From Poecilobothrus nobilitatus (Eukaryota > Arthropoda > Insecta > Diptera > Dolichopodidae), in assembly GCA_947095535.1 (NCBI GenBank), contig OX352774.1:69502416-69566415 (forward strand): DNA of 64,000 nt, read 5' to 3'. Positions 1 to 10,605 of the stretch are shown piece after piece (position 1 is the first letter of the stretch; each line of letters opens with the position of its first letter). The translations under genes were made by a program, and so were the position numbers. The notes below the pieces were generated by a model, which did not search any database, was not told the DNA's origin, and was given only the letters and a program-made list of their open reading frames with translations.

Positions 1-41
1 AAAACCCTATATATAATAAAATAATAATAAAATATAATTCT

Positions 42-194
42 TGTGTAAGATAATAGATGGCGTAGAAATAAAGAAACCTAGTCTTGTACAATAGCTACAG
101 CCGAGTAATCAACGGCTTAGTGAAATAATGATTCCTGAAAGCTTAGTCAAATATGAATGATAACTGTCCTTATAAGAGTGGCAAAAAAAAAAAA
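42..194 (+). mobile_element. SINE-like retroelement, family C, copy 1
   Basis: This is a poly-A-ended repeat that recurs in reverse orientation at 32206-32395. The best shared stretch includes GAGTAATCAACGGCTTAGTG (about 93-112) followed by an AATAATGATTCC block. Both copies continue through a TCAAATATGAAT block and a CTTATAAG/CTTATAGG block into an A-rich tail (here a run of 13 A at about 183-195). Two divergent copies with the same 3' order and an A tail suggest a retroposed short element. I see no clean A or B box, so a tRNA origin is not shown. The 5' limit is uncertain. A degraded LINE 3' end is the main alternative. Confidence 0.5.
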
Positions 195-640
195 ATGTAA
201 TAATAAAACCGCGATCACAATTAGTTTCAATTTCAACCCGTAATTTAGTCAAATATCTGTAATTTTGTTTCATTTCCAATATGATATCCAGTGTAGTATA
301 TATCCTGATTTTTTTGTATATGCTTAGTTATATACCCGTTCTAAGTTCTAAGAGTATAATAAATTTGCCATTACATTTGTGAGACCTTAAGAGATGACAT
401 AGATATGAAAAAAGTATATGATTTTATAGAAGCAGCATATACATAATTTTTGTGCATATTTATAATATCCTCTACAATTAAAACAGTCAACTAGACATTA
501 TTCATTTGTGAAGCTAATAATAGTTTTGGGTTTTGTTGATTCAATATTTGTCCACTTTGACAGCTAATTTTCTAACTTCGCAAATCATAATTTTAAGCTC
601 CTTGTCTCGTTTTTCTTTTGACTTTTTCGAAGTGAAATGT

Positions 641-785
641 TTAAAATGCTTCATTATCTTTGGCTATGAGATATGCCAGGTTCTTTAGTTGATTAGTATA
701 AGATTGGTATTGATTTAAATTTAATATCTCATCATTGGACGAAAGCGTTGTTGAATTACAATTCGTTAAAGAACCATTACTAATT
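641..785 (-). CDS. candidate terminal exon, unknown protein (C-terminal end)
   Basis: On the minus strand the frame ends at 641-643 with a stop. It reads back without interruption to a plausible 3' splice site, a pyrimidine-rich stretch ending TTATAG whose AG is complementary to plus 786-787. The roughly 47-residue peptide has a mixed, protein-like composition. It is rich in Asn, Ser and Leu, with the segments NGSLTNCNSTTLSSNDEI and LAYLIAKDNEAF, and lacks the Lys/Phe/Ile monotony of chance frames nearby. The open frame actually runs on to 862 with an ATG there, so a 73-codon ORF is the alternative reading. No AATAAA signal is obvious downstream on this strand. I do not recognise the product, and it may be chance. 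Confidence 0.27.
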
Positions 786-969
786 CTATAAGGAAGAGAT
801 TTCGTAATGATTGGGTGTTTAATATAATATTGAAGAAAATTAATAACCTTAACTCTACACACAATTTTTTTTTTCCCAAAAAACAGTTAGAACGGTTAAC
901 TCCAAATTTATTACCAATTAATAATATAATATATATATATGTATGTGCTTAAATATATTATACATGAAA
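786..969. other. AT-rich spacer
   Basis: This holds poly-T and poly-A runs and a short (TA)n/GTATGTG stretch near 929-948. I see no gene or element. Confidence 0.6.
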
Positions 970-1760
970 TTTAATAACTTTTATATAAAATTATTAACTT
1001 TTTACATTAAATGCAAAAAAAAAAAAACAATTCTTTCATTTTTTATTTGAAAATAATCTATTTGGCAATAAATTAGATAATATTTTAAAGATTGTGACAA
1101 TAATTTCTAAGAAATATAAAAATTTATTAAACTCTTCTCTCTATATACATGTATTTTATTACAACAGTCGCATTCAAATTGAATGGGAAAAGTAAAAAGA
1201 AATTGAAACCCCACCTTTCTTTTTTATTTTTTTTGAAATTTTAAAATCATAAAAAATTTGCAAAAAAAAAATATTTTGTTTTTATCGCTATTTGAGCAAA
1301 TAAAAAAAAAAAACAAAAGCTTCTTACTGAATAATTTTTAAGTGGAAAAGGGAAAAAAAACGAATAATGGCGAAAAATTCTTTTATTTACTATTGACTTA
1401 GCCTATTATTATTACCGTTATGTGATTTAAAAGGTAATAATCAGTCCCCGAGGCATTTGAAAAGAAAATCAGATTCAAATAAATACAAAAAAAAAGAAGT
1501 ATTTTTTTTGTCGAATACTAAAGAACAAAAAAAAAAAAAAGTGAAGAAGTCAATTTTATTTGATTCAACTCCTCAATTCCTTTTTATTTTTTTTGGAAAT
1601 ATTTGCAAAAAGAGAAATGAGAAAGAGGGAATAATTGCTCTTATCAAGTTCTGATTTTCTTTTAAACATTTATTAGGAAAATTTTGAAAATTTCTAACAT
1701 ATGCTGTCAATGAATTATTAAAAAAAAAATTTCCAAATATGAGAATAAATAAGGCAGTAG
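970..1760. repeat. left arm of the large inverted repeat
   Basis: The outer edge is near AATAACTTTTATATAAAATT and the inner edge is near the ACATATG motif (about 1698-1704) and the AAATATGAGAATAAATAAGG-like tail. Matches to the right arm are strongest at 1048-1115, 1225-1262 (TTTTAAAATCATAAAAAATT) and 1395-1480. In between, poly-A and poly-T tracts differ in length. The frame at 1457-1654 lies wholly in this arm, is Lys/Phe-rich and is not credible as a gene. Confidence 0.62.
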
Positions 1761-3202
1761 GTAAAAAACAAAGGCCTAATATTTCCTAAACTTTATAATA
1801 GATGTATAGAGTTTTGAAAATTTTAAAATAACTTGTCCTTATTTTCTAAATAACTAACCTTGGTCATCTTTATCATAATTATCTAATTAATATCGTTTGG
1901 AGAAAGAGTTAGAACTCATGAAGTCAAAAAGTTTACAAGTTTTCTTTAATTTAAAATAACCGTAATAATATCAAGCAAGCTTCACTTTAAAATAACGGTA
2001 ATTTAAAACCAATTTCAAAAAAATAAGAAATTAAAAAATGTGAAGTTATCTGACGTCTTTAGAGTGTAAAAAAAATCAGTGTTGTCTGATGAGTAAATAT
2101 TCTATTCGAATATAAGATATTTTCGAACTTGGCGTATTTTTTAAGTAACGGCCAATTTAAAAATTGTTCTTTCACAAAATAATGCTTTGTTAAAATATAT
2201 CAGTGATTATAATTACAAGTTGACTTTTACTATCTTGTGTCAAATGGTCTAGGATGGCTTTAAAAATGCAGAATATAGGACAGGCAGAGTAAGAATAACT
2301 AGCACAATCTTCAAATTTTTTTTTTGTAAATGTGCTTAAAAAATGATAATTTTATTCTGTTAGAAATTTAATAAAAGAAAAAAATGCACAATAGATTTAA
2401 TAAAATATTGAACATTTTATAATATTATTGAGTACAATAAATTGAAGAAAAAAAAACATTTTATTGACAAAGAACAGTATATACAGAACTGCTTTTCATG
2501 TTATGTAATAAAAAAAAGAAGCAAAGTAATTTAAAAAAAAGTAGATTTTAAAAAAATGTGTGGAAACCAAGGACTAAGTACCAAAATATTAGACCACGAT
2601 TGTTTATATTAGTAGTTGTCGTATCTAGTACATGATCATTAAAAATGCGAAACTTTTTGGGTACTCTTAGAGCAGTGGATGAACTTTTTTCAAAATTATC
2701 CTGCATCCTAAGAATATACAATAATTCAATAAATTTTTATGGGATTACTGAAATTTTATATGAAATATACATGTATAGGTTCTGTAGGCAATTTGGATAC
2801 AGAATAAGATTACTTGTATGCTTCTAGTTTCTGCATTTTACATTTATAATTTCTTATAGTTTCAGCACAAATTATTTAAGGGAAATCGTAACCTTTATAC
2901 ATAATTACCTTTAATATAGAGAGCCGTTGTTACAAAAAAACATACTTACTGTATAATTTTTTTTGAGCAATATGTCTCTAATTGACATTATTTGCCTAAA
3001 AAGTGATAATAATTTTAATAAGTGGAAAAGTTTAGTGAAGATTTTTGTTTTGGTAATTCGAATTTTTAAGATCTTTTGACTTCTTAAGGACTAAAGAAGA
3101 CCGCCTTCCCCTTACAATTTTTTATTTATTTTGATTTCCTCTATCGCCTATTGCTTTATGGTATATTATTGCGTAATGTCCTGTTTATTATTGACCCTTT
3201 AT
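1761..3202. other. interior of the inverted repeat, no gene seen
   Basis: This is AT-rich sequence with scattered A and T runs. A 60-codon plus frame at 2645-2827 has a somewhat mixed composition, but it has no recognisable motif, no supporting splice signals and no second copy, so I do not call it a gene. Confidence 0.5.
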
Positions 3203-3750
3203 TTATGTCGTTTTCTTTTCTGAAAAATGTTTTGATCTAGGGCTGCACTTTGTTTTTAATTCACATTTTTTCCGTTCTTTTCTGAAAAAAATTGCAAAAC
3301 TGAAAAAATGTTCGTGTTCTTTTCTGAAAAAAATTTAGGACAAAACTCTCATAGCACAACATTTTTTTTTAAAACTTGACATGAAAATATTGACAGGACA
3401 ATAAAATGAGTTTTGCACTCTTCAGAATGACAACATTCAACAACATAAATATATGTATATAATTGTCACTGTCAGTTAAATAGTAAATAGTAATTAATGA
3501 CAATTAATTTATTTGGTTGGGTTTTGAAAAATATCTAGTTTACAAAAAAAAAAAATATATATTTGATAAGTAAAATATAATTTGTAGATAAAGAAATCAG
3601 TGCAGCAAACTGAAAAAACTGTTTTATTTTAAAAAAATGTTCAGGTCAAAACTGAAAAAAAAGTGCAAAACTAGAAAAAATAGGTTTGACTTTTTTCAGT
3701 TTTGCACTTTGTCAGATCAAACTTTTTTTTCAGAAAAGAAAACGGCATAA
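3203..3750. mobile_element. palindromic TIR element of about 550 bp
   Basis: The left end reads CGTTTTCTTTTCTGAAAAA (3209-3227) followed by GTTTTGATCT. The right end (about 3712-3745) is its reverse complement: AGATCAAAC, then a T run, then CAGAAAAGAAAACG. Variants of TTTTCTGAAAAA and of GCAAAACTGAAAAAA recur internally at 3276-3310, 3321-3332, 3610-3680 and 3690-3712, so each end is built of repeated short modules. The element is non-coding. An 8-bp direct repeat, CCTATTGC, occurs at 3147-3154 and 3764-3771. However, the distances to the two TIR ends are unequal (about 50 and 14 bp), so I do not claim it as a target-site duplication. Confidence 0.5.
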
Positions 3751-4256
3751 GTTTGACAGTTTACCTATTGCACTATTAATTAGATGTGACTTGAATGTGA
3801 TTTGACTCCACACGGTTTCGAGGAAAGGCATTGGCATTAAGTATTGCACCACTATTCAGATAAATCAATAAATCTTTAAATATTTTTTTTAAAGTTATTT
3901 TAGATTCTTATTACTAGGTTTTAAAATCATTATGTATGAAATATGACAATTTGTAAATCGAAAGGATAGACTACTATTGCAGAATGAATTCCTTGATTGA
4001 CTGCTTATTAAATAAATCAACTATAATTACTTTCGATTCCTTTTTTTTTTTTAAATAATCTTGTAATACTTTTGGTTTAATGCTTAATTTAATTTTGTTA
4101 CAGTTTTTAAAAACGATTTATGGTTTTTTTTGTTTTATTTCTTTCTATTTTTTTTTTAATTGTGTAAATTTGTTTTTTTTTTTGTTTAATTATTTTTAAT
4201 GTATGTAATTTTAATTGAAAATTAACCATGTTAAAACAATGTAGAATAGGAAATCC

Positions 4257-4319
4257 TTAAATAAGGTTTTTTTACAACTCCCATATTCTTATGGGAATTT
4301 CCAAAAAAAACTTATTTAA
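4257..4319. other. nested hairpin
   Basis: An outer stem pairs TTAAATAAGGTTTTTT (4257-4272) with AAAAAAAACTTATTTAA (4303-4319). An inner stem pairs CCCATA (4280-4285) with TATGGG (4290-4295) around a 4-base loop. It lies close to the centre of symmetry of the large inverted repeat. Its function is unknown, and it may be the relic of the fold centre. Confidence 0.45.
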
Positions 4320-5794
4320 ATAACATTATGGAATTTAATAATGCCTGACCATTTACAGATTGACCATTTCCAAAAAAAAAAAGAAAATGTACATTCGTAT
4401 GGGTTTTGGTAATACCCAAGAGATTTATTTCATTTTAAACAACCCTTTTTTAACATTTACATATACAGTATACAATTTAAATAATATTTTGGTTTGTTAT
4501 TTTAAAGATTATTTAATTGTAAACTTTTATTTATTTAAAGGTCAAATGTTAAATATTAGGATTATCAGATTTTCATAACATATACACTTAAGTTTGTATA
4601 ATTAAATTAGAAATTAAGTAAATTTATTTTAAATTGATTTCAGTAATTTTTAATTGGAGTTTTCTTTGAAAAACAAAAATAAGCCTACCAAAACTAAAAA
4701 AAAAATTTAAATCTGTACGGCTTTTTAAAACATTAAAAATTTTAAATCTTTTAAAATAAAACTTAAGTTGGCAGCTCAGTTAATTAAAAATTAGAGACTA
4801 AGAAAAACAATAAGCTTTTATGGCCGATATAAGGAATTAATAATATTAATAAAATTAAAAAAAAAATAAAATGAGGAATGACAGTGAAAAGGAAGTTTAA
4901 AAATAAAACTGAAGTTTTTTAAAGACGTAAGTGACTTGAAATAGGAAATTTCTATATTGCTCTTCATAACTCTTAAATAAAGATGGCTGAATTTAATAAT
5001 TTTAACTGGATTATACTTATTCTTAAAGATGTTCCCATAAAAATATCAAGTCTTAAATTATGAAAGTCTGTTGAAGATATCATAAACGGATTGAAGATTT
5101 TCATGTAACGGTATTTTTAAGTACCACATTGTAAAAAGTTATATTATACTTTTATGTGGATTTACAAAAATTTAAAGATTTAAATAAATTAAACTAAGTA
5201 AAGGTGACTGCAACTTTGTAACATAGGGGTTGTCATAAAAAACTGTAGTAAATGACTCATTTAAAGAAGCATTGTGTGAAGCAGAAATTGTGAGAAATTT
5301 TGTCTAAGAGAAATTTTAACATAATAGAAAAAATTTATAAAATCTTGAAGTTTCTTATTTTAGAATATGATAATTTCCGAAAACATAAATTTTCAAAAAG
5401 ACAATAATAACAGTTTATATTTTCGTAGTATTTTTTTTTAGAATTTTTTATGCAAAGAAAATTATGCAAAAGTATAAAACATTTTCTTCCATTTTAAGGA
5501 AGCTGTAGATAATTAAAGAAAGTCGTTAATACATGTAATAATAATAGAGCTTTAATTTTAGTATTTTACTTTAAACAAAATTTGTACAAAACTGCAAATT
5601 TTTAATTCTAAACCCCTTATACTCGTAGCTCTTAAATAGTGGGAAGTAAACTTAAAAACAAATGGAATTTTTCTCTGCACTGCAATAATTATTAACGTGG
5701 TATAAAAACTTTCCTTTTTTAATTTAAAAGGAAGCTTTCCTTTTTCAATTTAAAATATATATAAGAGTAAAGATGGAGTACAATGTACATATTT
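4320..5794. other. AT-rich interior, no gene seen
   Basis: Only chance, low-complexity frames are present, for example a Phe/Tyr/Asn-rich one at 4360-4578. No repeat with a partner elsewhere in the window was noticed. Confidence 0.5.
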
Positions 5795-6238
5795 AGGCGG
5801 GAGTCTCCAAAACGACATTGGGATAAAGCGCAAAATAGAGGAATTCGTCTAATAAACAATCCCCATGTCACCTCTACGCTCTCTTCATTCGGTTTTCGTC
5901 TCCTAACAGGAACACTTACCATATTTTATAGATACCTTATAGGGTTGGATATTTGTTCTAATGATATTAAAAGTTTGATGCCTCCTCTCAAAGCATTCCA
6001 AGGAGAAACAAGGAGTGCTTCTGCTGCTCACCTCTATGTAGTTCAAATTCCCAGATGGCATAATTCGGCGTATAAAAATTCGTTTGTAGAACGAACATCG
6101 CGAATGTAGAATCATCTTCCACCTCATGTATTTGCCATAATTGATGATTACATTTACAACGTGCAAAAATTAAAAGTGAATATTAACGACTTTGTTCACA
6201 ATATGCCTACCAATTTGAAATCAATTTTCATTCCCTGA
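5795..6238 (+). pseudogene. LINE (jockey/CR1-like) reverse transcriptase C-terminus, one nonsense mutation
   Basis: The plus frame from 5783 carries the end of a non-LTR retrotransposon polymerase ORF. It reads WDKAQNRGIRLINNP, matching the family pattern LDxxQxRAIRLIxDP. It continues with an FYRYLIG segment, then TRSASAAHLYVVQIPRW, then SFVERTSRM. The family pattern continues with W-N-x-L-P. Here the Trp codon is TAG (6107-6109), and NHLPPHVF follows at once in the same frame. The frame then stays open to TGA at 6236-6238. This is therefore one intact frame with a single W-to-stop change. The 5' end is truncated just before 5795, as is typical of LINE insertions, and the catalytic domain is absent. 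The family assignment comes from recalled patterns; the exact clade is unsure. Confidence 0.82.
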
Positions 6239-6440
6239 CTTAACTTCCTCTGACCAGGCAGTACATGAGTACTAAAGGTCGTATAATCTCTTGTTTGGTC
6301 AAAATAGGTAGGTGGTGTTTAGTGGGTTAAAGTCCCACACACTCATAGAGGACTCGTTCTCGTTTTCACTCCTCTATAGTGTATTTTGATGATTCCCACC
6401 AACTAAAGCGACATCTTATAATAGTAATCAAAACGACGGA
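6239..6440 (+). mobile_element. probable LINE 3' untranslated tail
   Basis: This follows the LINE frame directly. It is less AT-rich than its surroundings and has no open frame. It contains GTGGGTTAAAGTCCCACAC near 6319-6337, a small palindrome-like GTGGG/CCCAC pair. Sequence character returns to the AT-rich background after about 6440. No poly-A tail is clear, so the exact end is a guess. Confidence 0.45.
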
Positions 6441-6579
6441 CTCTCTATGAAAAATGCATTTTATTTTCTTTTTGAATTTATTATAAAAAACCAAATAAAA
6501 AAATATTCAGAAAGTTTTTATTTCAAATATAAAAAGGATTAAATTCTATTGTATCACTTCTTTTAAGATTTTAAATACA

Positions 6580-7410
6580 TAGCAAGATAATTTTCCCTTT
6601 ATCCGAAATATTTCAAAAAAAAAAAAAAACATTTTACATGGCATATGTTTAAAATTTCGAAAAAAAATTTTGCAATAAAAATAATGTTTGAAGGCAAACA
6701 TTATTTTTTGTGTTTTTTTTTAATTCGAATTTAAAAAAAAAAAATCTAATGATATGAGAACTTGAATTAAAAAAAATCGACTTCTTAAGTTGTTTCCATT
6801 TTTTTATTTGACTCGAAAAACATTTCCTCTTTTTTTTGTTCAACATTTTTTTAAATCTGATTTTTATTTGTAAATGCCTTAGGGACTGATTATTATTTTT
6901 TAAATTACATAACGGTAATAATAATAATAATAGCCTAAGTTTAGAGTAAACAATGAAATTGTATGTTCATTGTTTGAGAAAATATTGCCATCATTGATTA
7001 TATCTGGCTCCCTCTTTCAAATAAGAATAAGAATAAGTTTTGTTTTTTTTTGTTTAAAATATCAATAAAACATAAAATACCGTTTGCCAATTTTTTATGA
7101 TTTTAAAATAGCAAAATGGAGGGGAATAGAGCAGGATTAAATTTTGTTTTTTTTTTTTTGTACTTTTCTATCGAATTTGAATGTGACTATAATATGATGG
7201 GTAATAAAAAGAAAGTGAAGAAGTGATTTAAGGAAAGGATAGGAAAGAGAATTTTATTTTTTTTTATTTCCTTACGAATTATTGTCACAATCTTTTCGAA
7301 ATTATCTGATTTATTGTAAAAAAGATTATTTTCGAATAAAAAATAAATTTTATTTGTTTTTTTTTTTTTCAACTTTTAATAAAAATTATGTTAAAAGTTT
7401 ATTATTCTAT
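6580..7410. repeat. right arm of the large inverted repeat
   Basis: This is the reverse complement partner of 970-1760. Its best segments are 6850-6945 (complement of the GGACTGATTATTATT/ACCGTTATG block) and 7262-7345 (TTATTGTCACAATCTT). The arm edges are approximate because both are poly-A or poly-T-rich. The minus frames at 6649-6846 and 7187-7372 lie inside and are Lys/Phe-rich noise. Confidence 0.62.
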
Positions 7411-8116
7411 TATACTGTTATACTGTTAGACTGTTACTTATGTTGTTTATATTGTGCATAATTGGTAATAAAATAAGAATTAAACCATTTAGGAACTAAT
7501 GATTTATGATTGGCAGATTTTTGTAGCTTAAAGATATTTTAATTTTGTTTTTATAAACGTTGTACCTATAAAGAGTTTAATATAAAATTTATACTTTTTT
7601 TGTCTAGAGGTAACAAATTGAAAAATATAAACCCGTTATGATAAGTCCGATATTAGGCACTTTAAATCTATTGTTGAAATTTATTTTTAAATCATTTTGT
7701 AACAGTGTTTTTAGAAAGATTTAAAAAGAAAAATTAAATACTGTTAATTATTATATACTGTTATATTATATTATATATATAAATACTGTTATATTATATT
7801 ATTTTACTACACATTTATTCTTTATTTAAATATAGAACTAAAATTTATGACCAGGTTGATTTTTATGTAATATGTTTTTTTAGAACAATGTCTATATTAA
7901 ATAACTTTCGATTTCTATACGAGATTAAATTTATAATTACCCTACACTTATAAACTTAATATAATAGTTTTAGAGAAAATAAAACACATAGGTTCTGTCC
8001 TATATAGCAATAATATAAATCAAAATAAATTTTGTACATTCATATTTACATGTAGGTAGTTATTTTTATATTTGAAATTTGATTTACCCAAATCTGAGAA
8101 TGATACTCGAAAGATT
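7411..8116. repeat. AT-rich stretch with TACTGTTA-type short repeats
   Basis: TATACTGTTATACTGTTAGA near 7411-7432 and again ATACTGTTATATTATATTAT at about 7782-7801 (with a related copy at 7752) form imperfect short tandem or near-tandem repeats. Otherwise I see nothing here. Confidence 0.5.
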
Positions 8117-8309
8117 ATTTTTTTTTTTTTAATGCATTTCTCTGCCACATAAATGTGGACAGGAAATTACACAGCCTTTCCTATTCAGACGTGGCTGTAA
8201 ATTTCGTAAGGGGGAATAACTCTCATGAAGTGTGTGGGATTCGAACCCATCACATCAGGGCTCACAACCCGAAAGATTATAATATAAAGTGTTTAACCAC
8301 CTTTACATT
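8117..8309 (-). mobile_element. tRNA-derived SINE, family A, copy 1
   Basis: Read on the minus strand, this has a B-box-like GGTTCGAATCC, then the family A body (AGTTATTCCCCCTTACGA..., GGAAAGGCTGTGTAATTTCC, CCACATTTATGTGGCAGAG) and ends GAAATGCATT plus an A tail (T run at 8117-8130). The body matches four other copies in this window. The head differs: where the others have GGTGGCCTAGTGGGTAAG this copy has GGTGGTTAAACAC, so it is either degraded or a subfamily with another tRNA-like head. It encodes no protein and would depend on a LINE enzyme. Confidence 0.85.
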
Positions 8310-10021
8310 ATAAGGTATTTTTAAGCAATACAGCTAACTCAATGATAAGATACTCAATGTTTAAACTTTTTAATTGCTGAAAATTCCACTTATTTTGCTT
8401 AACTTCTTCACAAACAGGCAATTTTTCAAAGGAAAAAAAATTTTGTTTATTTTGAAAATTGAGACATTTGGTAGCGTTTCAGCTATCTACCGTTATAATT
8501 ATGCATTATTATATTAAAAATTATTTATTTTGATATGAGAAAAATATAAATATAACAAACCATTTTAAAATAATTCTACCTAACAACTCATATAATATGA
8601 AATTATAAGAAAATAAACATAAATAGAATTCTATTTATCGAATGCAATTTAAATAAATCTGTACGAGATAAGATATTGAATAACTAAGTGATTGTTTACG
8701 AAATTATTTTATTTATTGATATTATAATCCCACTATTCAAGCATAGCTACTGTCTTCTTGTTCCAACATATATTTATTATAGTACAAAAACGTTATGAAC
8801 TTAACTGTAAATCTTCATTTGATTACAGAACAGGTTTCTACCCTTCGACATTTACTTTTTATGAAAATTAAATTCACCTACAATTAATTTAAAGTAATCG
8901 TAGAGTTCGAAATCATCTTTTTGCTAATAATATTCACCTTTCCCGCAATCAAATACACCTTTTTGTAAATAAAAGGTATAAAAATCCAAGAGTTTAATTT
9001 ATGTATGCGTTTTAAAATTTACTTTCAAAACTTCTTAAGTTTTGTTCTATTTTGCAAATTTCAGATTTTATAATACCTAAAGTAAAAAAAAGTTCAATAA
9101 GTCAGAAATTACGTTAAATCTATTAATAATTTATTAATTAATAGTTAAAACTGTAAAAGTAACATCGTCTTTTTCTCAATTTTAAATTAATGAGAAATTT
9201 TAATCAAATTACATTGTAGTTTTTATCAATTTACTATTTATTACCAATCGAAAATCTACAAATAAGTCAATATTGCGTATATGTATATGTATGTATAATA
9301 CACACTTGTCAAAAAATTTATTTTATTGTATATAGTTTCAAAAACATTTGTTGTACAATATAATAAATTTGAAAACATTTAGGATATAAAGAAAAAAAAT
9401 ACAAAATAATGTTAAGCTTAAGACAAAAATAGAAAGTGACAAATGGTGTAACATATCGCGTTTCCATATTATTTTGTTAACTTGTAAGGCGGATATTTAA
9501 GAAAATAAATCTTTCTATATTTTATTTGTTTCATATTACCATGGAATCTTGAAATATCCTTTTGAAAAGTACATATGTCAGATATGTTTTATTGTGGAGA
9601 ATTTTATTAAAAACAAAGATAGACAGGGTGTATGGTATATCGCTATAGATAAAACGTAACCTTATATTTATTTGGGAAAAACGGAACAAGCTAAATGGGA
9701 AGCAAGCTAAATAAGAAAATGTATATTTTTAATGTAATATATATAGATGTAACTATTAAATATACCATGTTAATTGCAAAGAATACAATAGATTTTATGA
9801 AGGATTAATTGTGGAGACAACAAATTGCTATTAAATTATTTCCTGAAATAACAAATAAAGAAAAAAACAATTGAAATCGAAATTAACAATACTGAACTTA
9901 GATGGCGAGTAATAAACTATATGGCGTACAATTGTATGCCGAATTTTAACGGAAGTTTTTGTGCTCCTGAATGCATTTTAATAATGTTAGGAAAATGAAA
10001 TATTTCAAAAATGTTATAATA
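8310..10021. other. AT-rich stretch, no gene seen
   Basis: Only background AT-rich sequence with short TATGTATG runs (about 9280-9295) is present. I found no repeat partner elsewhere in the window and no credible frame. Confidence 0.5.
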
Positions 10022-10088
10022 AAACTGATATCAGTTTGTTGGATGGTTTACATGGGTGCTCTCTAGAATTCTTTCTCTCTAGAGAGCA
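10022..10088. other. adjacent perfect palindrome and hairpin
   Basis: AAACTGATATCAGTTT (10022-10037) is a perfect 16-bp palindrome. Twenty bases later TGCTCTCTAGA (10057-10067) and TCTAGAGAGCA (10078-10088) form an exact 11-bp stem around a 10-base loop. I do not recognise a binding site or terminator of a known kind. Confidence 0.55.
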
Positions 10089-10179
10089 AAAATAGCACAA
10101 ACATATATAATACCATTATCTTGTAGTTTTAGTTATCAACTACATTGTAAAACAAGTTTGTAAGGTTCAGAAATAAAAT

Positions 10180-10605
10180 TAGTGCTCCAGTTTTATTTTC
10201 AGAAACATGTTTATGTTAGGGAATCCCCAGATTTATAACCTGGCTCCAGCTTGGACTGCAAAATCTGAATGGAGTTAAACCGGTTTATTTTTGAAGGTAG
10301 AGAATCGCATCCTGGTTTCACGAGTTCCTTTCTACAGCCAAGTCGACACGTAATTATCGCTCTAGCAGTGTTTACACAAGAGTTGCTTGGGAGTTTTTCC
10401 GTAGTTTAAAAGTTAGAGATATCTCCTTTATGTTTTGCAATACCTTAGAACATCTCCCAAAAGTTGTATTTATTATGCAATATTTAGATTAACGTGAAAA
10501 TTATTAGAAATATATATCCTTGTCCACCACAGATATATGTATGTATTTTACTGTAGGTCAATGGGGATCTTCAAAAATAATGCAAAACCCGTGTTCGACA
10601 AGTAG
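10180..10605 (+). pseudogene. unrecognised coding-like remnant, copy 1 of a local repeat
   Basis: Composition turns less AT-rich here and open runs appear. One frame gives MFMLGNPQIYNLAPAWTAKS up to a stop near 10275 and then continues as TGLFLKVENRILVSRVPFYS. Another frame is open from about 10302 to the TAA at about 10490 and includes SSSVYTRVAWEFFRSLKVRD. At 10561-10605 a short frame MGIFKNNAKPVFDK follows a splice-acceptor-like TTTTACTGTAG. This last part is duplicated at 11228-11365, and the start (about 10180-10225) resembles 13181-13235. The mixture of frames suggests a frameshifted pseudogene or multi-exon relic. I cannot name the family. Confidence 0.35.

Larger units (their letters stand above)
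970..7410. mobile_element. large inverted-repeat element of about 6.4 kb
   Basis: Two arms of about 0.8 kb (970-1760 and 6580-7410) are imperfect reverse complements over their whole length, in matching order. AGATTGTGACAATAATT at about 1089-1105 pairs with its complement near 7280. TTATTACCGTTATG near 1407 pairs with 6904-6920, and AAGAAGTC near 1543 pairs with 6780-6787. Summed partner coordinates stay near 8310-8370, so this is one continuous inverted repeat rather than scattered matches. The interior has no recognisable transposase, integrase or polymerase frame. It carries a smaller palindromic element and a LINE 3' end. It could be a non-autonomous DNA transposon with long TIRs (Polinton-like or foldback-like) or an inverted segmental duplication. 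No target-site duplication could be fixed. Confidence 0.6.

Noticed and set aside
1457..1654. Lys-rich 65-codon frame
   Set aside because: It arises from poly-A and poly-T runs inside the left arm of the inverted repeat; the complementary arm has no matching protein.
2085..2135. Hammerhead ribozyme-like CTGATGAG followed by an AT stem and CGAAC
   Set aside because: The conserved GAAA and a convincing stem III are missing, so the catalytic core is incomplete.
3147..3771. CCTATTGC as an 8-bp target duplication around the palindromic element
   Set aside because: Its distance to the two TIR ends is unequal (about 50 and 14 bp), so it is probably coincidental.
5719..6166. Two minus-strand frames of 67 and 87 codons
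   Set aside because: They are antisense shadows of the plus-strand LINE polymerase fragment, which has clear family motifs.
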